A stretch of DNA of 64,000 bases from Oligoflexia bacterium. GTDB taxonomy: Bacteria > Bdellovibrionota > UBA1018. The notes beneath the pieces are model-generated. The model was not told the DNA's origin. It did no database searches and saw nothing but the letters and a program-made list of their open reading frames with translations. This document shows, in pieces, positions 56,105 through 64,000 of the stretch (its first letter is position 1; each line of letters begins with the position of its first letter). Where the stretch lies: positions 58,965 to 122,964 of the forward strand of contig JACMNQ010000035.1 in NCBI GenBank assembly GCA_014378465.1, given 5' to 3'. The position numbers and the translations under genes were made by a program.

Positions 56105-56171
56105 CGTTGCAGTCGACGATACCCCTCGCCACCACCTTGCTGAAGTCCATTCAGAGTGCGAAACTGGAGTC

Positions 56172-56621
56172 ATGCAATTCATTCGAAGGATCACCTGGAC
56201 TCTGAATTTCCGCGCTCTGCTCCTGATCATCGCAGTGCCCGCGCTCTCCTCCGGCTGCAGTACCGGCCCGCGAAAACCCCTCCCCAACGGGCAGCCGGAC
56301 CCGAAGCAGAATTATGAACTCAGCGTGGAACTCGAATTGCCGGAATCAAAACCGGTTGAAGGAATGCTTGTCCTCGAAAAAGGCGAATACAAGGACCTGT
56401 CTCTTTCGGATGCTTCGATGGCGATCAAAGTGGAGAAGTATGGCGAAGAAGCGCTCTACATTCATTCAAAGGTCTACACTTTTCGCGGAAAGCGCCGACG
56501 CATGATCGCGGAACCTGAACTGGTCGTGAAGTTCGACAAGACTGCGGAACTGTCGGAGAGGGACTCAAGAGGAATTCTCGTGTACCGCCTCAAAGTGAAA
56601 GCGGCAGTTCACAAGGACTGA
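56172..56621 (+). CDS. Small lipoprotein
   Basis: 149 residues. The signal peptide ends in 'PALSSGCS', a slightly off-consensus lipobox. The mature protein is charged and beta-rich ('KPVEGMLVLEKGEYKDLSL', 'LVYRLKVKAAVHKD'). No family recognised. It has its own short upstream gap after the recA terminator. Confidence 0.72.
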   Translation: MQFIRRITWTLNFRALLLIIAVPALSSGCSTGPRKPLPNGQPDPKQNYELSVELELPESKPVEGMLVLEKGEYKDLSLSDASMAIKVEKYGEEALYIHSKVYTFRGKRRRMIAEPELVVKFDKTAELSERDSRGILVYRLKVKAAVHKD

Positions 56622-56688
56622 ACTGCGGCCCCTCCAGCGTTTTCGCGGGCCCGCCAATTGCACTCGCTACGTTTCAGGAGATTCTCTC

Positions 56689-57228
56689 ATGCACGATTCG
56701 AGTCTGGCTTCCATCCTGAAGGATGTCATCAGCAGCACCACTTCCCTGATCCGAAGCGAAATCCATCTCGCCAAGGTTGAGCTCAAAATCAGTGTCAAGG
56801 ATGCCCAGAAAAGAGCAATCACCCTGGGACTCTGCGGGGTTATGGGTGTGATGGGACTCACGTCACTCTTGGCCTTTCTCGTGATCGGCTTGGGCGATTT
56901 GTTCGGAGGCCGGTACTGGCTCAGCTCACTGATCGTGGCCGCCGCATTCCTCGCTCCTTCTGCAATGATGGCTCTCCGTGCCGTAAAAGGCTTTGAACAG
57001 GATGTCGCTTTTCCTGAAATCAAAGAGAGCTTTGCACGCGACCGACAAGTGCTTGAGCAGAGTGTTTCACGCATCAAGACAGATATCGCATTAGCCACTG
57101 CCGTTCTCCCTCATGAAGCAGGCAATGATGAGCTTCGCGTCATGAATCCGGCAGCTTCAATCAGACCGACTGTTTCCTCCATCACTCCTCCCGAATTCAA
57201 ATCGGAACCGAAAAAAAGGGCATCATGA
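56689..57228 (+). CDS. Holin-X/YqjE-like membrane protein (phage holin superfamily III type)
   Basis: 179 residues. An amphipathic N-terminal helix ('SLIRSEIHLAKVELKISVK') precedes two membrane segments ('MGVMGLTSLLAFLVIGL' and 'LSSLIVAAAFLAPSAMM'), the typical PF07332/YqjE pattern. Despite the name these are usually chromosomal membrane proteins, not phage lysis genes, and no phage genes are near. The tail is soluble. Overlaps the next gene by 4 bp. Confidence 0.75.
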   Translation: MHDSSLASILKDVISSTTSLIRSEIHLAKVELKISVKDAQKRAITLGLCGVMGVMGLTSLLAFLVIGLGDLFGGRYWLSSLIVAAAFLAPSAMMALRAVKGFEQDVAFPEIKESFARDRQVLEQSVSRIKTDIALATAVLPHEAGNDELRVMNPAASIRPTVSSITPPEFKSEPKKRAS

Positions 57229-57503
57229 CCGATCATCCTGAACTTGAAGCTGCCAAACGCCGTGCAGAACTCAGTCGATTTGACCTCGAGTCCGCAGTCG
57301 ACCGCCTGGACACACGGGTCCAGGCAGTTGCTGCAACGACCCACAAAATTCTGAATTACGGACGAGAAGCCGAGCGACTTGCTCGTGATTTTCCGTACGT
57401 GAATCTTGCGATTTTCATTTCGGCCGGCTTTATCCTGGGAAGTTTTTTCGGCACCCAGCTCAATCGCTCGCGAACTGAGCCAGCCGAATTCTCACTTTTT
57501 TAG
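57225..57503 (+). CDS. Small membrane-anchored protein, DUF883/YqjK-like
   Basis: 92 residues: a helical N-terminal half ('AAKRRAELSRFDLESAVD') and one membrane segment ('YVNLAIFISAGFILGSFFG'). This matches the partner commonly found with YqjE-type proteins (DUF883/YqjD or YqjK). The 4-bp overlap supports joint production; together they may shape or tether the inner membrane under stress, which is inference. Confidence 0.6.
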   Translation: MTDHPELEAAKRRAELSRFDLESAVDRLDTRVQAVAATTHKILNYGREAERLARDFPYVNLAIFISAGFILGSFFGTQLNRSRTEPAEFSLF

Positions 57504-57558
57504 TCGGAAGAGATGCAGAGGGGTTGCACACGCTTGGAACGACAAGTAAAACAACTCC

Positions 57559-60339
57559 ATGAACTCTTCGACTTCCCAGAATTCCTCTTCCCCGATGCCT
57601 TCCCAAATGGCTCCCATGAAAACTGCCGAGATTCGCAGCCGCTTTCTCAAATTCTTTGAGAAGAATGGGCATACCATCGTCGAGAGTTCGTCGATTGTTC
57701 CACAGAATGATCCGACTCTTCTTTTCACCGCTGCCGGCATGGTTCAGTTCAAAGATGTCTTTCTCGGCAAGGATCCCCGCCCTTACACTCGCGCCACGAC
57801 CGCACAGAAGTGCGTTCGAGCGGGCGGCAAGCACAACGATCTCGAGAACGTCGGGTTCACGGCGCGTCACCACACTTTCTTTGAAATGCTCGGCAACTTT
57901 TCCTTTGGTGATTATTTCAAGAAGGAAGCGATCAAGTTCGCATGGGAATTCGTGACCGAGGAACTCAAGATGCCGAAAGAGCGACTTTATGTCACCGTGT
58001 TCGAAACGGACGACGAAGCCGCCGACATCTGGCACAAACAGGAAGGCGTGCCTCTCGACCGCATTTACCGCTTTGGTGAAAAAGACAACTTCTGGTCTGC
58101 AGGCGACGTCGGACCCTGTGGTCCCTGCACGGAGCTCTTCATCGATCGCGGAGAAACATACAGTTGCGGCAAACCGACTTGCGCCATGGGCTGCGACTGC
58201 GATCGCTACATGGAATTCTGGAATCTCGTGTTCATGCAGTATGACCGCGACGCGAGTGGAAAGCTCAATCCACTCCCGCGTCCTTCGGTCGATACTGGCG
58301 CCGGACTCGAGCGCATTGCCGCCATCCTTCAGGATGTTCAGACCAACTACGATACCGACGCTTTCAGCGAGATCATCCAGAAGACCGCACAGCTCGCGGG
58401 CAAACCCTACGACCCTTCGAATGATCCTGACGGTCTCGTCGTCTCTTTTCGAGTGGTCGCTGATCACTCACGCGCAGCCACTTTCCTGATCGGTGACGGC
58501 GTGATGCCTTCGAACGAAGGTCGGGGCTATGTGCTGAGGCGCATTCTTCGCCGCGCCATCCGTCACGGCAAAAAGCTGGGTTTCACGGGTCCTTTCATGC
58601 ACAAGACTTCGGGCTTCGTGATTGATCAGATGAGCGCGACGTATCCGGACCTGAAGGACAAGCGCGCCTTCATCGAAAAAGCTATTCAGGCCGAAGAAGA
58701 GCAGTTCTTCAGAACTCTTGAAAAAGGACTCGGGCTGCTGGACGACGAGACTGCAAAACTATCGAAGTCCAATTCGATTCTCCCGGGCGAAATCGCCTTC
58801 AAACTTTATGACACTTACGGCTTCCCGCTCGACCTTACCCGCGTGATCTGCGCCGAACGAGGCTTCTCGATTGATGAAGTCGGCTTTGAAAAAGCGATGG
58901 ACCACCAGCGCGCCGAATCCCGCAAACACTGGAAAGGCTCGGGACAGGAAGCGCTCGACTCCACTTACCTCGAAATCGCGGCTGCTCTGAAAGCCAAGGG
59001 CAAACTTCCGAAGTTCACGGGTTACGACGGCATGCAGAGTCAGGCCGAATGCCTGGCACTTCTCGTCCCGGATGAAAAAGGCCTGAAAAAAGTCGATTTC
59101 ATCACGGCGCCTTCACTTGCCGCCACTGCCGACAGCAGCGACAAAGGCATGATCATCGAAGCGGTCTTCGCGGAGACGCCTTTCTATGGCGAAAGCGGCG
59201 GCCAGACCGGTGACCGCGGCAGAGTCCTGGGTCTCCCCGGAGATGATTTCGAAGGCGAAGTCATTGACGTGCAGAAGCCGGTGGCAGACCTTTATGTCGC
59301 GCACATTCGCCCCATCAAAGGCAGCATGCGACTCGGAAAGTCCTACCATCAGGAAACGGACAAACAGATCCGTGCCCTGACCGCGAGCAATCACACGGCC
59401 ACGCACCTTCTGCACTGGGCGCTGCATGAGCTCCTCGGCAATCACGTCAAACAGGCCGGCTCACTTGTGACGCCGGATCTTCTGCGTTTTGATTTCACGC
59501 ACTTTCAGCCCATGACTGAAGCTGAAGTGACCCGCATCGAGGACATGATCAACGAAAAAATCTGGAAAGCCCAGGTCGTCAACAAGAAGGAAATGAAGAA
59601 GGATGAAGCCATCGCGGCGGGAGCCATCGCTTTCTTCGGTGAAAAATACGGCGAACGCGTTCGAGTCGTCAAAGTGGGCGATTTTTCGACCGAACTTTGC
59701 GGCGGTACGCACGTCGACAATTCTTCTGACATTCACCTGTTCAAGATCGCCAGTGAAACAGGCATCGCGGCTGGCGTGAGACGCATCATCGCCTACACTT
59801 CCGAGGGCGCTTACCAATACCTCCGCTCACGCGACGTCGAGCTCAAGAAAGTGCGTGACAAGATCAAGGCCACTTCCGTGGATGAGATCATCGGGCGCCT
59901 CGAAAAAATGGCGGCTTACGAAGTCGAGCTCAAGCGTCAGCTTTCGACCTTTCAGGCCAAGGCTGCCGGTGGCGAAGTCGACGAGATGATCTCCCATGCC
60001 AGGACCACTTCATCGGGGGCGAAACTCATCACTGCACTCTGCGAAGCGGATGCTCAGGGTGTGAAGCGCTTGCGTGACCTCTTTGACCGCGTGAAGCAGA
60101 AAGCCCCAAACAGCATCGTCGTGCTTGGCATGAAGGATCCTGAATCTGGAAAAGCGAACTTGCTCGTTGGCGTCGGACCTGAAGCGCTCAAATCTGCGAA
60201 CGCGAACGATATTCTCAAGCAGCTTTCGCCCCTGATCGAAGGAAAGGGCGGCGGGAAACCGGATATGGCTCAAGCCGGAGGCACGAAAGCGGATGGACTG
60301 CCTCAGGCGCTTGAAGCTGCGCTGAAACTTTTTTCATGA
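57559..60339 (+). CDS. alaS: Alanyl-tRNA synthetase
   Basis: 926 residues from ATG 57559, or 907 from ATG 57616 (MKTAEIRSRFLKFF), where family homology starts; neither has a good ribosome site. Aminoacylation core: 'NDPTLLFTAAGMVQFKDVFLG' cut as 'DPTLLFTAAGMVQFKDV', 'TGAGLERIAAILQ' and 'ADHSRAATFLIGDGV'. The editing domain has zinc ligands in 'ASNHTATHLLHWALHELLG' and 'FSTELCGGTHVDN'. The C-terminal C-Ala region ends 'GGGKPDMAQAGGT'. Complete and apparently intact. Confidence 0.98.
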   Translation: MNSSTSQNSSSPMPSQMAPMKTAEIRSRFLKFFEKNGHTIVESSSIVPQNDPTLLFTAAGMVQFKDVFLGKDPRPYTRATTAQKCVRAGGKHNDLENVGFTARHHTFFEMLGNFSFGDYFKKEAIKFAWEFVTEELKMPKERLYVTVFETDDEAADIWHKQEGVPLDRIYRFGEKDNFWSAGDVGPCGPCTELFIDRGETYSCGKPTCAMGCDCDRYMEFWNLVFMQYDRDASGKLNPLPRPSVDTGAGLERIAAILQDVQTNYDTDAFSEIIQKTAQLAGKPYDPSNDPDGLVVSFRVVADHSRAATFLIGDGVMPSNEGRGYVLRRILRRAIRHGKKLGFTGPFMHKTSGFVIDQMSATYPDLKDKRAFIEKAIQAEEEQFFRTLEKGLGLLDDETAKLSKSNSILPGEIAFKLYDTYGFPLDLTRVICAERGFSIDEVGFEKAMDHQRAESRKHWKGSGQEALDSTYLEIAAALKAKGKLPKFTGYDGMQSQAECLALLVPDEKGLKKVDFITAPSLAATADSSDKGMIIEAVFAETPFYGESGGQTGDRGRVLGLPGDDFEGEVIDVQKPVADLYVAHIRPIKGSMRLGKSYHQETDKQIRALTASNHTATHLLHWALHELLGNHVKQAGSLVTPDLLRFDFTHFQPMTEAEVTRIEDMINEKIWKAQVVNKKEMKKDEAIAAGAIAFFGEKYGERVRVVKVGDFSTELCGGTHVDNSSDIHLFKIASETGIAAGVRRIIAYTSEGAYQYLRSRDVELKKVRDKIKATSVDEIIGRLEKMAAYEVELKRQLSTFQAKAAGGEVDEMISHARTTSSGAKLITALCEADAQGVKRLRDLFDRVKQKAPNSIVVLGMKDPESGKANLLVGVGPEALKSANANDILKQLSPLIEGKGGGKPDMAQAGGTKADGLPQALEAALKLFS

Positions 60340-60361
60340 ACGATTTTGCGCGTCACGACGA

Positions 60362-61072
60362 CTATTCCACGTAGATCTTGTTGGCTCGTACGTACCCAAG
60401 GAGTTCCTGCACCTGGTCTGTCTTTGCCTCACAAAGGTGATTCAAACTGGAGTACTTCACTCCCTCTTGAGTCCCACAGAGAAAAAGGGGCAGAAAAGTG
60501 GCATCAATCAGTCGTTTGGACACATAGAGGGCTGATTTCAGACCAACCGGTTCAGGGCCACCGCAGTTGGCGTTCACTGAATAGAAATTGAAGGACTGAC
60601 GCGAAGAGGTGCGTCCGCTGCACTTGAACAGATTGACACTTTCCGAGCCGGCAGGATTTGAAGGTTCAGTGGAACCAAACCCGAGAACCAGATCTTCAGT
60701 CCAGTTCATACCCATGCGTTCCGTGGAATAAACGCGATCTGGCGCCGTACTGCCACGAAGTCGAAATCGCGTGATTTTTGCCAGAGTCCGCTCTTTGGGG
60801 AACCGCAACTTTGCGTCTTTCTTGACGCGCACATGTGATTCAGCCATTGAGAACGAATCAGCGGGACTCTTTTCCAATCCAGGCGCGGCTTCGTTTTCCG
60901 TCTCAGCCGAGATCACTGAGGGCAGACGAGAAACGATATCGCGAGCCCCATGCTCCGAACCCAGCCTGTAGGTCACTGTCACAAGCCCGACACTCCAAGC
61001 CAAGGCGCCAAGAAGAAAGACTCTGTTGCGTTTGAACCAGGGGGACTTCAAAGATTGCCGGATCATGCTCAT
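60362..61072 (-). CDS. Single-pass membrane protein of a surface operon
   Basis: 236 residues from ATG 61072, which overlaps the upstream gene's TGA (ATGA coupling). A basic N-terminus is followed by one membrane segment ('VFLLGALAWSVGLVTVTY'), then a periplasmic region with five Cys and segments such as 'NFYSVNANCGGPEPVGL'. No family recognised. It is the last gene of the four-gene minus-strand run from the repeat protein. Confidence 0.65.
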   Translation of the reverse strand: MSMIRQSLKSPWFKRNRVFLLGALAWSVGLVTVTYRLGSEHGARDIVSRLPSVISAETENEAAPGLEKSPADSFSMAESHVRVKKDAKLRFPKERTLAKITRFRLRGSTAPDRVYSTERMGMNWTEDLVLGFGSTEPSNPAGSESVNLFKCSGRTSSRQSFNFYSVNANCGGPEPVGLKSALYVSKRLIDATFLPLFLCGTQEGVKYSSLNHLCEAKTDQVQELLGYVRANKIYVE

Positions 61073-62190
61073 TCCACCCGAATATTGGAATTGAAGATCA
61101 TGATCTGATTGCTCTTCAGGCATTGATCAGGATTCATGCAGGAAATATGTCCATCGACCATCTTTCCCTCACAAGCCATTCGCGTTTTGGCCATCGACTG
61201 TCCAATTTTCCCACACTGAGCCAGACCGTAACAGATCGCCTTGTCACCGAGGCTCTCAGCCGCGATGATGAAAGGACCCTGTTCGTATTTGAAATTGCAT
61301 CTCATCGCGGAATTCTGGGTCTCTTTCGCTTTGCCTTCTTTGGCGTACAACATCTTGAAGGGAGTGTTAGAATTCAGACTCGCGCTCGCGGTGCTTCTTT
61401 CGACAACCGCCGGAATGCAGGCAGGAGCCACAAAGGTTTTTTCCTTGCGGCACTTTTCCTGAAAGATGTTTGAAAGCTGCGTGACCTGCGAAAGTCCGAT
61501 CGAACCGTCCTTATCCACCTTCAGGTTGAAGGACTCCGTGCAAGCACCTGGGTCCTTCATCGTCTTCAGCAGGATGGAAAGGTAGTGAGTCAAACTCCTT
61601 TTTTCCTGAGTCAGCGATTCAAGCTCCTTATCGACGTTTTTGTCGGTGGGTACATTGCAGGTCTGCTCAAGGCGGGTCTTCTCCGCATTCAGGGCCCTGA
61701 TCTCGTGATTGAACTTCTCATTGGCAATTGCCGGATCGCTTCGCACCAGGTCAGCCGCAGGTGCCGAAGTGTCGAGAGCATCCGAGATTTTGATCGCCTT
61801 CTGTTCGATTGCGCTGAAGACATCCAGCTTCGCCTGTCCGAGTTCACGGGTACTGGCGGTTTTGCTGATTTCAGCGAACTTCCTGAATTCGGCGCCGTTG
61901 GCATCGAGCTGATAAGTGCGCTCGAGTCCTTTTTTACTCTTGACCGTCAAATACGCCCCTTTGGTGGCGCGATTGACGAAGGTCAGAAGATCCTGATCGT
62001 TCATGGGTTTTTTGGTTTCGCCGTCCAGGTACTGGCAGCTCAATGCCTTGCCGGTCGCGAACACTTCACAGAAAATCTCCAGCGGACGAGCCGCCTCCGC
62101 CTTTGCAAGGGTCAGGGCGCACGTCGAGCCAAGGACGGCGGCGACCGTGACCAATCGGAATGAAGTCGTCATCGTTTTTTTCATTTTCAT
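61069..62190 (-). CDS. Exported Cys-rich protein with helical middle
   Basis: 373 residues from ATG 62190 with GGAAG upstream. Signal peptide (MKMKKTMTTSFRLVTVAAVL...AEA). The N-terminal 100 residues are beta-rich ('PLEIFCEVFATGKALSCQYL'). A long helical, probably coiled-coil region (about 125-220, 'EIRALNAEKTRLEQTC', 'ELESLTQEKRSLTHYL') follows, then a Cys-rich C-terminal domain. The N-terminal Cys spacing resembles the 36124 product ('FRCERQIIYKGEALNCDSN'): both have 'F.C.......G.AL.C', suggesting a shared small domain. Function unknown. Confidence 0.7.
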   Translation of the reverse strand: MKMKKTMTTSFRLVTVAAVLGSTCALTLAKAEAARPLEIFCEVFATGKALSCQYLDGETKKPMNDQDLLTFVNRATKGAYLTVKSKKGLERTYQLDANGAEFRKFAEISKTASTRELGQAKLDVFSAIEQKAIKISDALDTSAPAADLVRSDPAIANEKFNHEIRALNAEKTRLEQTCNVPTDKNVDKELESLTQEKRSLTHYLSILLKTMKDPGACTESFNLKVDKDGSIGLSQVTQLSNIFQEKCRKEKTFVAPACIPAVVERSTASASLNSNTPFKMLYAKEGKAKETQNSAMRCNFKYEQGPFIIAAESLGDKAICYGLAQCGKIGQSMAKTRMACEGKMVDGHISCMNPDQCLKSNQIMIFNSNIRVE

Positions 62191-62200
62191 AATTCTTCCC

Positions 62201-63118
62201 TTATCTAGTGACATACAAGTTGTATCTCACGCCAATGCTCAAGGCGTAATTCAGATTCGACATTTCCCAGTTATCCTGCAATCTCGTGAAGGTTGCGCTT
62301 TGCTTCTCCAGCCCCAGTCCGAGGGACGCCTGAAATTGCTTACCGAAGGGTCGCAAAATCTCACCTGAAAGCGAAAATTTACCATCCGACTTCATCGTGT
62401 AGCCGCTTGCCTGCCCCTGTTTGAGGCCTTTGGTGTAGCTGGCTTTTCCGCGAACTGACATGTCGTCGCCTGCGGGTGCTTCTCCGTACACGCTGAGCCC
62501 AAGACTCATGTCGTTGAGCTTGTCGAGAGCCAGGTCAGTATTGTTTTTGAATGCCAGAATTGGATAGGCATCAACTCCTGCCACAATCCCGGGACAGATC
62601 TTCTTTTGAAAATCTCTCAAGGTGTAACAGTAGGAGATTCCTGCCTGAGACGAAAAAGCTGACACGGAGGATTCTTTGATCTGAAAAAGATTCAGATCAG
62701 CCGCGGCCACTGCAACGGATCTGTAATTGATGTCCAGATTGACCAGGAGCCGGGGGTTCAGAAACATTCTCGCGTCGAGTTTCAATTCCGAGAAACTGAA
62801 TTGAGAAAAATTGAACTTGCTCGAGGTATTCAGAAGAGTCTGGTCAAGACTGTACTGTCCTGGGTGAATCGCAAAGCCAAAGTCGACCTTGGGATATCCG
62901 AACGACATTCGCAGTCCGTCATTTTCCGTTGATTCGACCTGGGCGGGAGGTGGAGTCTCCACTTTCTTCTTTTTTTCAACCGTTTCGAATTTGAAGTCGC
63001 CTTCGATCGGATCCGTATCGTTTGCGAGTGCCACTGTGCCGGAGAGGAGCGAAATTACACCCATGCAGGCAGCCAAAGCCTCTAACCATCGTGATGTTTT
63101 CTGTTGTTTCATTTGCAT
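62201..63118 (-). CDS. Outer-membrane beta-barrel protein
   Basis: 305 residues from ATG 63118; longer in-frame sequence runs into the preceding stop. Signal peptide ends near 'SGTVALAND'. A basic linker ('ETVEKKKKVETPPPAQ') precedes about 12 amphipathic strands ('FGYPKVDFGFAIHPG', 'LDARMFLNPRLLVNLDINY', 'NLNYALSIGVRYNLYVTR'). It ends Tyr-Val-Thr-Arg rather than in Phe. It lies 20 bp after the repeat-protein gene and may anchor or export it. Confidence 0.72.
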   Translation of the reverse strand: MQMKQQKTSRWLEALAACMGVISLLSGTVALANDTDPIEGDFKFETVEKKKKVETPPPAQVESTENDGLRMSFGYPKVDFGFAIHPGQYSLDQTLLNTSSKFNFSQFSFSELKLDARMFLNPRLLVNLDINYRSVAVAAADLNLFQIKESSVSAFSSQAGISYCYTLRDFQKKICPGIVAGVDAYPILAFKNNTDLALDKLNDMSLGLSVYGEAPAGDDMSVRGKASYTKGLKQGQASGYTMKSDGKFSLSGEILRPFGKQFQASLGLGLEKQSATFTRLQDNWEMSNLNYALSIGVRYNLYVTR

Positions 63119-63138
63119 GTCGTGCTTTCTCGCTAGGA

Positions 63139-64000
63139 TCATTTGAACACTTGGCATTTGACTGTTTGAGTTAACACAGTACAAGTCGTTGTCGAATTGC
63201 AGCTGTAGCGGAGGGTAACTGAGTTCGCAGCACCAGTGAAACAACTCCAGGTGATCCCCGTACCAGGGCTACCAGCCGGTGAGCAGGCGCAAGGGTCGCC
63301 TATTGCAGCTCCGGCGACAGTGACCACTGCCGACGAATCGTAAGCGTTAGTCGTGGCCAGTACAGTACCCGTATTGAATTGCGCCGCTGTAAGTGACGCC
63401 GATCCTGCCAACCTGAAAGGTGAGATGATGTTGTAAACGGTACCGTCATAAACCACGGTGACCCATTGGTTCGCCACCAATTCACCACCCGTTAAAGCTG
63501 CACCGCCCAAGTAGACTGACTTGGCAGTTGTAGCGTTAACCTGGAGGGAGACGGCAGTAGTGTTGGCTCCTAACACTTTGAAAGTAACAGTCAGTCCCGT
63601 ATTCAGTGCCGTGAGAACAGGCGCCAGCGCAATTGTCACAGTGTTAGTTCCAACGGTGGCTGATGTCGGAGTGTTTACACCGGTTGCAGCGGTTACAGCG
63701 CCCGTCGCATAGACAGTACCTCCCAAAGTAACCGCGCCGGTCCCAGTTGTGAAGGTGTTGGCAAGAGCTACGGATGTGCTACCGTTCAAGCTCGTTGCCC
63801 CGTTGACTGTGAGCCCTCCATTCATCGTTGCCAAACCGCTTGTGTTGGTGATCGCGAGAGTAGATGTCCCTGGTACTGTCAGACCTCCATTCATCGTTGC
63901 TAAACCGCTTGTGTTGGTGATCGCGAGAGTAGATGTCCCTGGTACTGTCAGACCTCCATTCATCGTTGCCAAACCGCTTGTGTTGGTGATCGCGAGAGTA
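63139..64000 (-). CDS. Repeat-containing tail-fibre-like or adhesin-like protein, N-terminus beyond window
   Basis: The frame is open from the window edge to the stop at 63139, giving at least 287 residues. The upstream part consists of 23-residue repeats ('NGGLTVPGTSTLAITNTSGL') encoded by 69-bp units. A Thr/Ala/Gly-rich beta region ('TFTTGTGAVTLGGTVYATG') comes next, then 'GGELVANQWVTVVYDGTVYN', like the 'YDGT' modules of phage tail fibres and some adhesins. The Cys-rich end has seven Cys ('CACSPAGSPG', 'LRYSCNSTTTCTVL'). No phage genes are nearby, so a cell-surface fibre is more likely than a prophage. Confidence 0.7.
   Translation of the reverse strand, partial: TLAITNTSGLATMNGGLTVPGTSTLAITNTSGLATMNGGLTVPGTSTLAITNTSGLATMNGGLTVNGATSLNGSTSVALANTFTTGTGAVTLGGTVYATGAVTAATGVNTPTSATVGTNTVTIALAPVLTALNTGLTVTFKVLGANTTAVSLQVNATTAKSVYLGGAALTGGELVANQWVTVVYDGTVYNIISPFRLAGSASLTAAQFNTGTVLATTNAYDSSAVVTVAGAAIGDPCACSPAGSPGTGITWSCFTGAANSVTLRYSCNSTTTCTVLTQTVKCQVFK
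63818..64000. repeat. 69-bp in-frame tandem repeats
   Basis: Units begin near 63818, 63887 and 63956 and continue off the window. Copies 1 and 2 differ at few bases at their boundary (GTTGCC versus GTTGCT within the conserved block), so they are nearly identical and prone to slippage that keeps frame (69 = 23 codons). Confidence 0.9.

Noticed and set aside
56689..57503. Prophage remnant suggested by the holin-like annotation
   Set aside because: The family is mostly chromosomal membrane proteins, and no phage structural, integrase or lysis gene is near.

Overview
The window is a gene-dense piece of bacterial chromosome, roughly 55-58% GC by eye, with no rRNA, prophage, IS element or CRISPR array. 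The families present (GAF-sigma54 activator, CHASE2 cyclase next to a cNMP-binding protein, Flp-type pseudopilins, DUF2400, many signal-peptide and lipobox surface proteins, and the order pgpA-cinA-recA-...-alaS) suggest a Gram-negative from the Bdellovibrionota/Oligoflexia or a neighbouring former-deltaproteobacterial lineage. This placement is inference: no marker was searched.

Layout. 1-5 kb: the N-terminal part of an ArnT-like glycosyltransferase, a FadI-like thiolase, OsmC, a small outer-membrane barrel, and two back-to-back damaged barrel genes whose frames are broken between 4.2 and 4.6 kb. 5-9 kb: a sigma54 activator, a lysine-rich then acidic protein, and a secreted protein whose C-terminal third looks like a type IX secretion (T9SS) substrate. 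9-14 kb: serC facing an aminotransferase-serA-purA operon, then tRNA-Lys. 14-20 kb: a lipoprotein, a phosphoribosyltransferase/hydrolase fusion with an erythromycin-esterase-like partner, TerC, a soluble histidine kinase and a lone receiver. 20.5-24 kb: CHASE2 adenylate/guanylate cyclase plus a cNMP-binding protein. 24-28.3 kb: ManC, a mannose-isomerase-type cupin, a SPOR protein, and a compact run of five pseudopilin or inner-membrane genes, one of only 59 codons. 28-36 kb: a PfkB kinase, a duplicated secreted repeat protein, a uracil-DNA-glycosylase-like protein, then a polysaccharide cluster (two GT4 glycosyltransferases, UDP-xylose synthase, O-antigen ligase) and DUF2400. 36-48.5 kb: carB, a barrel protein, a GH43 glycosidase, a lipoprotein, a glutaredoxin-like protein, greA-recG, an XRE regulator and an alpha/beta hydrolase. 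48.5-53 kb: a two-gene flavin/iron-sulfur dehydrogenase with an uncharacterised partner. 53-60.3 kb: thioesterase, pgpA, cinA, recA, a holin-X-like pair and alaS. 60.3-64 kb: a four-gene surface operon led by a gene with identical 69-bp repeats that runs off the window.

How the parts work together. Serine synthesis (serC, serA), purine synthesis (purA), pyrimidine/arginine synthesis (carB) and information-processing genes (greA, recG, recA, alaS, tRNA-Lys) form the housekeeping core. Accessory material is mainly envelope: GDP-mannose supply (ManC, cupin), UDP-xylose supply, glycosyltransferases and ligase for a surface polysaccharide, and many barrels and lipoproteins. Signalling is concentrated at 18.4-24 kb. 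The least explained parts are the orphan pseudopilin run, the two-gene Fe-S/flavin dehydrogenase, the T9SS-like secreted protein, the duplicated 146-residue secreted protein and the terminal repeat-protein operon.
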